The notes below the pieces were generated by a model. The model did not search any database, was not told where the DNA came from, and worked only from the letters and a program-made list of their open reading frames with translations. Of a DNA stretch of 64,000 bases, positions 62,601-64,000 are shown one piece after another; the first letter of the stretch is position 1, and each line of letters begins with the position of its first letter. The position numbers were made by a program, and so were the translations under genes. Origin of the DNA: Saccopteryx bilineata (taxonomy: Eukaryota > Chordata > Mammalia > Chiroptera > Emballonuridae); assembly GCF_036850765.1 (NCBI RefSeq), contig NC_089490.1:241490442-241554441 (forward strand), read 5' to 3'.

Positions 62601-62783
62601 TGGGAAGCAGTTGGCTTCCACCCACCTGGTAAATGGCATAGCCGATGGTCAGCATGTTGGCGCCAAACCTCTTGAGTTTTCTTCTATCCTTTTGCATCAG
62701 GGCCACAAGGAAAGTGCACCCCTCCTGCCCATCATCTTTCTCAGTCAGGGACAACTTTATTTGTGGATTGGTCCAAAAGGTAT
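44668..62783 (-). CDS. CAPN9: Calpain-9, 3' half (11 exons)
   Basis: Calpain-9 is a calcium-dependent cysteine protease of the digestive tract that works with CAPN8. Eleven exons on the minus strand join into 318 codons plus stop with no frame break: 62783-62626, 62464-62256, 59341-59305, 57823-57743, 55938-55881, 53934-53870, 53409-53341, 52987-52909, 49594-49478, 47129-47071 and 44694-44668. All have AG acceptors and GT donors. The product covers the end of the beta-sandwich domain ([34 protein letters not shown]), a linker (DVDIDLPE) and a penta-EF-hand domain ending FIILTMNI. Two canonical EF loops are visible: [12 protein letters not shown] and [12 protein letters not shown]. The protease core with the Cys-His-Asn triad is beyond the right edge. 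The linker and EF-hand wording fits CAPN9 rather than CAPN8, CAPN13 or CAPN14. All splice sites are read from sequence, not from transcripts. Confidence 0.95.
45363..45535 (+). mobile_element. MER5A-like hAT-Charlie element
   Basis: cagtggctcttgaatttggc, cgcacactggactcaccagg, gaattggtctggggcacggc and ctccccaggagatgcttatg follow the MER5A order. About 170 bp, diverged, in the CAPN9 last intron. Shared across placental mammals. Confidence 0.7.
46095..46185 (+). mobile_element. MER5/MER20-like fragment
   Basis: cagagttctcagacttcagt and cattcagcaggtctgaggtg are typical of hAT-Charlie non-autonomous families. Short; the exact family is not determined. Confidence 0.45.
46198..46445 (-). mobile_element. 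Ancient L1 3' UTR remnant
   Basis: attagatataattgacatag, atatactgcaatatgattac and gtagtgttagctatcacctc are the antisense of an old L1MA/MB-type 3' UTR. In the CAPN9 last intron. Confidence 0.6.
47071..47129 (-). CDS. CAPN9: CAPN9 exon: EF-hand 5, first part
   Basis: 59 bp. Acceptor tcccatcag, donor gtatga. Completes an Arg codon and encodes [21 protein letters not shown]5 of calpains pairs with a partner subunit instead of binding calcium. Confidence 0.95.
48030..48205 (+). mobile_element. MER5-like hAT fragment
   Basis: gctggaaccacctgggttgt, gattctaattcagttggtct and cgctaagattgagaagcaca match the MER5-type layout (start, middle, terminal repeat). Diverged. Confidence 0.5.
49478..49594 (-). 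CDS. CAPN9: CAPN9 exon: EF-hand 4
   Basis: 117 bp. Acceptor gtccccacag, donor gtaagt. Encodes [20 protein letters not shown], then [19 protein letters not shown] plus one base. EF4 loop is degenerate, as usual in calpains. Confidence 0.97.
49760..50026. mobile_element. piggyBac-type MITE flanked by TTAA
   Basis: The ends are perfect 13-bp inverted repeats, ccctttgagtagt and actactcaaaggg, each flanked by TTAA (49756-49759 and 50027-50030). TTAA target plus CCCTTTG-like ends is the signature of piggyBac. The 267-bp interior is non-coding, with an A/T-rich middle. Located in a CAPN9 intron about 165 bp upstream of the EF4 exon acceptor. Perfect TIRs suggest a young insertion. Confidence 0.9.
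50300..50749 (+). mobile_element. Old L1 3' end
   Basis: atgaatggacctagacagta, tatgatttcacttacatgtg, ggttgccagatgggaggggg, gctgtacactggaaactaat and caattgtaattgaaaataaa form the end of ORF2 and the 3' UTR of an L1MA-like element. Its A-rich end served as the insertion site of the next SINE. Confidence 0.8.
50765..51176 (+). mobile_element. SINE type B (plus orientation)
   Basis: Head gcctggccaggcggtggcac with A-box-like ggcacagtgga and B-box-like aggtttgaaac. It has a long gctggcttgag-rich middle with repeated units, a ctctctctgtctctgtc tract and an A-rich tail. Target duplication aagaagaaatcRcgt at 50750-50764 and 51177-51191, one mismatch. Confidence 0.95.
51802..52157 (-). mobile_element. 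SINE type A, with a deletion in the head
   Basis: Minus-strand copy with target duplication actctccacattt at 51789-51801 and 52158-52170. The middle has gccccccagggggtgatgct. Near 52095 the usual ccctggccgggaattgaac part is shortened to tcaaactcagg, so about 20 bases of the tRNA-like part are missing. Confidence 0.94.
52909..52987 (-). CDS. CAPN9: CAPN9 exon: EF-hand 3
   Basis: 79 bp. Acceptor cctcccacag, donor gtatca. Encodes [20 protein letters not shown] then TALRAA plus one base. The loop [12 protein letters not shown] is canonical. Confidence 0.97.
53341..53409 (-). CDS. CAPN9: CAPN9 exon: EF-hand 2, loop and exit helix
   Basis: 69 bp, phase 0. Acceptor cttggcacag, donor gtatgt. Encodes [20 protein letters not shown] then AWT. 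The loop [12 protein letters not shown] is canonical for calcium binding. Confidence 0.96.
53870..53934 (-). CDS. CAPN9: CAPN9 exon: EF-hand 2, entering helix
   Basis: 65 bp. Acceptor tgatttcag, donor gtatcc (GT kept, rest weak). Encodes [20 protein letters not shown] and D, where the final Asp is position 1 of the EF2 loop. Confidence 0.94.
54230..54475 (-). mobile_element. L1 3' end remnant
   Basis: cacggttaacttaatcatat, caagtctccattcaccacca and caatcaccacactgttgtcc are the antisense of an L1 3' UTR. It resembles the ends of the two full L1s here (the cactgttgtccatgtctctg words) but is more diverged. Confidence 0.65.
54590..55250 (+). mobile_element. Ancient L1 3' end
   Basis: cactcacacactgctgatgg, catggcagcattatttctaa, gtccatcactggaggaatgc and gtggaatactatccagctgt are decayed ORF2 C-terminal text on plus. 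The 3' UTR follows until about 55250. Confidence 0.75.
55352..55534 (+). mobile_element. VES-type SINE (classical bat tRNA-derived SINE)
   Basis: About 180 bp: head gccctggctgggtagctcag then ttggttagagtgttgtccc, B-box-like gggtttgatcc, aaccaatgcatacataaata, caatcgatgtttccctctct and an AAATAAATAAA tail. This layout is that of the VES SINE of bats. Short flanking aataaact at both sides may be the target duplication. It is the best single indicator of the host order. Confidence 0.85.
55881..55938 (-). CDS. CAPN9: CAPN9 exon: EF-hand 1
   Basis: 58 bp. Acceptor ttaacag, donor gtaagt. Encodes [19 protein letters not shown] plus one base. With the preceding AGE it forms the calpain-type EF1 loop, which lacks the usual DxD start. 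Confidence 0.96.
57743..57823 (-). CDS. CAPN9: CAPN9 exon: start of penta-EF-hand domain
   Basis: 81 bp, phase 0 on both sides. Acceptor catttttag, donor gtgagg. Encodes [15 protein letters not shown] followed by [12 protein letters not shown], the first helix of EF-hand 1. Confidence 0.96.
58122..58362 (-). mobile_element. SINE type C
   Basis: Minus-strand copy with T-rich aattt repeats at the tail side, a gagagagagacagagaggga tract and head complement ccactgcgccaccacaggtcagg. Exact 15-bp target duplication cacttcctctgtctt at 58107-58121 and 58363-58377. Confidence 0.96.
58668..58889. mobile_element. Possible hAT-like MITE
   Basis: The ends show short inverted repeats, cagaggcggattta on the left and taatttgcctctg on the right (about 11 of 13 match). 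Eight-base flanks gcgcccct and gcaccctg are partly alike, as for an old 8-bp target duplication. The start aacagcaggcacactgggca resembles hAT-type elements I have seen in other vertebrates. No coding. Confidence 0.5.
59305..59341 (-). CDS. CAPN9: CAPN9 micro-exon: linker
   Basis: 37 bp. Acceptor gctccgcag, donor gtgagc. Completes a Gln codon and encodes [12 protein letters not shown], the acidic linker between domain III and the EF-hand domain. Confidence 0.93.
60831..61021 (-). mobile_element. SINE type C
   Basis: Minus-strand copy with about 20 T at the tail side, gagaggagagagagagagaa and head complement ccactgcgccaccacaggtcagg. Flanks ttctcttggttt and tctcttggattt form a near-perfect target duplication. 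Confidence 0.94.
61279..61877 (-). mobile_element. SINE type A, interrupted by a type C SINE
   Basis: Type A copy (body 61479-61877) with target duplication acatgtcattctt at 61266-61278 and 61878-61890. Its tail region is interrupted by the type C SINE at 61289-61478. Head complement is ctgaaccaaccagccagggcc. Confidence 0.92.
61289..61478 (-). mobile_element. SINE type C nested in a type A SINE tail
   Basis: Complete type C copy: aaaattttttttta at the tail side, gagagagagagagagagaga, head complement cttcgccaccacaggtcagg. Flanking cattcttttctttctt and cattattttctttctt form the target duplication. It inserted into the tail complement of the type A SINE. Confidence 0.93.
62256..62464 (-). CDS. 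CAPN9: CAPN9 exon: beta-sandwich domain, part 2
   Basis: 209 bp. Acceptor ttcccattgcag, donor gtgagt. Encodes [20 protein letters not shown], then [37 protein letters not shown] and [12 protein letters not shown], ending with two bases of a split codon. It closes the calpain domain III fold. Confidence 0.97.
62626..62783 (-). CDS. CAPN9: CAPN9 exon: beta-sandwich domain, part 1
   Basis: 158 bp. Acceptor aaatgacag before 62783, donor gtgggt after 62626. It starts with two bases completing an Asp codon and then encodes [40 protein letters not shown] and LTIGYAIYQ. The acidic EKDDGQE loop is typical of calpain domain III. First CAPN9 exon inside the window; earlier ones lie beyond 64000. Confidence 0.96.
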
Positions 62784-62841
62784 CTGTCATTTAAAAGAGG
62801 CAGATTATTTTTCCTCCTTTAAAAGCAAAACAAAACAAAAG

Positions 62842-62875
<34 letters not shown>

Positions 62876-62876
62876 C
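62842..62876. repeat. (CA)n microsatellite near a CAPN9 splice acceptor
   Basis: About 17 CA units with one cg interruption. On the CAPN9 strand it is (TG)n followed by tcttttgttttgttttgctt, ending 58 bases before the AG of the exon at 62783. Confidence 0.9.
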
Positions 62877-63011
62877 ACCCTATCTTCCCAAACCCGAGAA
62901 AATTTCTTTTCTTCCTATTCTGATCACCCTGCTGCCCTACTTTCTAGACCCCCTGTGAGAACACAGTGCCCTCTGCTCATTTCCACCTTCCTTTGAACCA
63001 TTTCTCAGGCA

Positions 63012-63013
<2 letters not shown>

Positions 63014-63049
<36 letters not shown>

Positions 63050-63348
63050 CAGAGACAGAGAGAGGGATAGATAGGGACAGACAGACAGGAAAGCAGAGAC
63101 ATGAGAAGCATCAGTTCTTCGTTGTGGCACCTTAGCTGTTCACTGACTGCTTTCTCATATATGCCTTAACCAGGGGGCTACAGCAGACTGAGTGACCCCT
63201 TGCTCAAGCCAGTGACCTTGGGCTCAAGTCGGTGAACTGTGCTCAAACCAGATGAGCCCGCGCTCAAGCCGGCGACCTCGGGGTTTTGAACCTGGGTCCT
63301 CTGCGTCCCAGTCTGACATTCTATCCACTGCACCACTGCCTGGTCAGG
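63014..63348 (-). mobile_element. SINE type B with a (CA)n tail
   Basis: Minus-strand copy: (tg)n at 63014-63050 in place of the tail, acagacagacaggaaagcag, atgagaagcatcagttcttc and head complement ccactgcaccactgcctggtcagg. No clear target duplication. The tail has turned into a microsatellite. Confidence 0.92.
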
Positions 63349-63691
63349 TTGCCAGACAGCCTTTTAAAGATGTTCTTGTGGATCTAGTTGGTAACAGTTT
63401 GTTCCATCTTAATATTTCCACTTGGCATTTCAAGTGGGATAGCAGTGCACTTATGGCCCAGCACCATCTGATGGTTGTGTAATTTGGCAGAATCGACCTC
63501 CTCCTCAGCTCCAGGGGTGAGGTCTGATGAATCTAGGTGAGCCTCTCTTGCCATGAGAATGGAACTAAGCTAATTAGCCCATAGCATTCACCAGGCAGGA
63601 CTGGTTTGAGGAATTCCCAATTAAAAGGAAATTGAGGACGTTTAATGACATTTAGGAGCTCTTGCTGTGACAATAAAGAAAGCCAGACTCG

Positions 63692-64000
63692 GCCCTGGCC
63701 GGTTGGCTCAGCGGTAGAGCGTTGGCCTGGCGTGCGGGGGACCCGGGTTCGATTCCCGGCCAGGGCACATAGGAGAAGCGCACATTTGCTTCTCCACCCC
63801 CCACCCCCTCCTTCCTCTCTGTCTCTCTCTTCCCCTCCCGCAGCCAAGGCTCCATTGGAGCAAAGATGGCCCGGGCGCTGGGGATGGCTCCTTGGCCTCT
63901 GCCCCAGGCGCTAGAGTGGCTCTGGTCGTGGCAGAGCGACGCCCGGAGGGGCAGAGTATCGCCCCCTGGTGGGCAGAGCGTGTGCCGGATGGATCCCGGT
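63692..64000 (+). mobile_element. SINE type A, cut by the window end
   Basis: Near-consensus plus copy: head ggccctggccggttggctca, A-box-like tggctcagcgg, intact B box ggttcgattcc, pyrimidine part, cccgggcgctggggatggct and cgccccctggtgggcagagc. The tail lies beyond 64000. Lies in a CAPN9 intron, antisense to the gene. Confidence 0.96.

Noticed and set aside
63692..63770. tRNA-like sequence with good A and B boxes
   Set aside because: It continues into the SINE type A body. The same head recurs across the window, so it is a SINE, not a tRNA gene.

Overview
This is a piece of a mammalian nuclear genome, almost certainly from a bat. It has spliced exons, L1 retrotransposons with full ORF1/ORF2 structure, and dense tRNA-derived SINEs. 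Several SINEs have the gccctggccggttggctcag head, and one copy at 55352-55534 looks like the classical VES SINE of bats. There is no bacterial or organellar content. I cannot name the species. Nearly all reading frames in the window belong to transposable elements or are chance frames.

The one host protein-coding gene is the 3' half of a calpain on the minus strand, read as CAPN9 (calpain-9). Eleven coding exons lie between 62783 and 44668 with canonical splice sites and a continuous reading frame of about 318 codons plus stop. They encode the end of the calpain beta-sandwich domain, a short linker and the whole penta-EF-hand domain. The protease core lies beyond the right edge. The introns hold SINEs, L1 3' ends, old MER5-like elements, a piggyBac-type MITE flanked by TTAA and a possible hAT-like MITE.

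The left 44 kb, downstream of CAPN9, is intergenic. From left to right it contains: an unassigned stretch (1-2930); a broken ADAM-family pseudogene; a TA-flanked MITE; a 5'-inverted L1 (5571-8048); a 37-bp insertion of a tRNA-Glu 5' half flanked by a 15-bp target duplication; old L1 and MIR remnants with SINEs inserted in them; a UQCRB processed pseudogene; more old repeats; a full-length L1 (23361-31177) with a CpG-rich 5' UTR and a 14-bp target duplication; a solo ERV LTR (32925-34412) with a 6-bp target duplication; an internally deleted mariner (34698-35594); and a second nearly full-length L1 of another lineage (36779-42925) carrying two later SINE insertions.

Three tRNA-derived SINE types are recognised. 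Type A has a gccctggccggttggctcagcgg-like head and is about 350-430 bp. Type B has a cctgaccaggcggtggcgcag-like head. Type C has a cctgacctgtggtggcgcag-like head and is about 190-240 bp. Most copies have clear target-site duplications, so the order of insertion can be read directly. The most useful leads are the tRNA-half insertion, the CTCF-like motif repeated inside type A SINEs, the TTAA-flanked MITE, the L1 5' UTR architecture, and a (TG)n-T-rich tract just upstream of a CAPN9 splice acceptor. No new multi-gene system was found.
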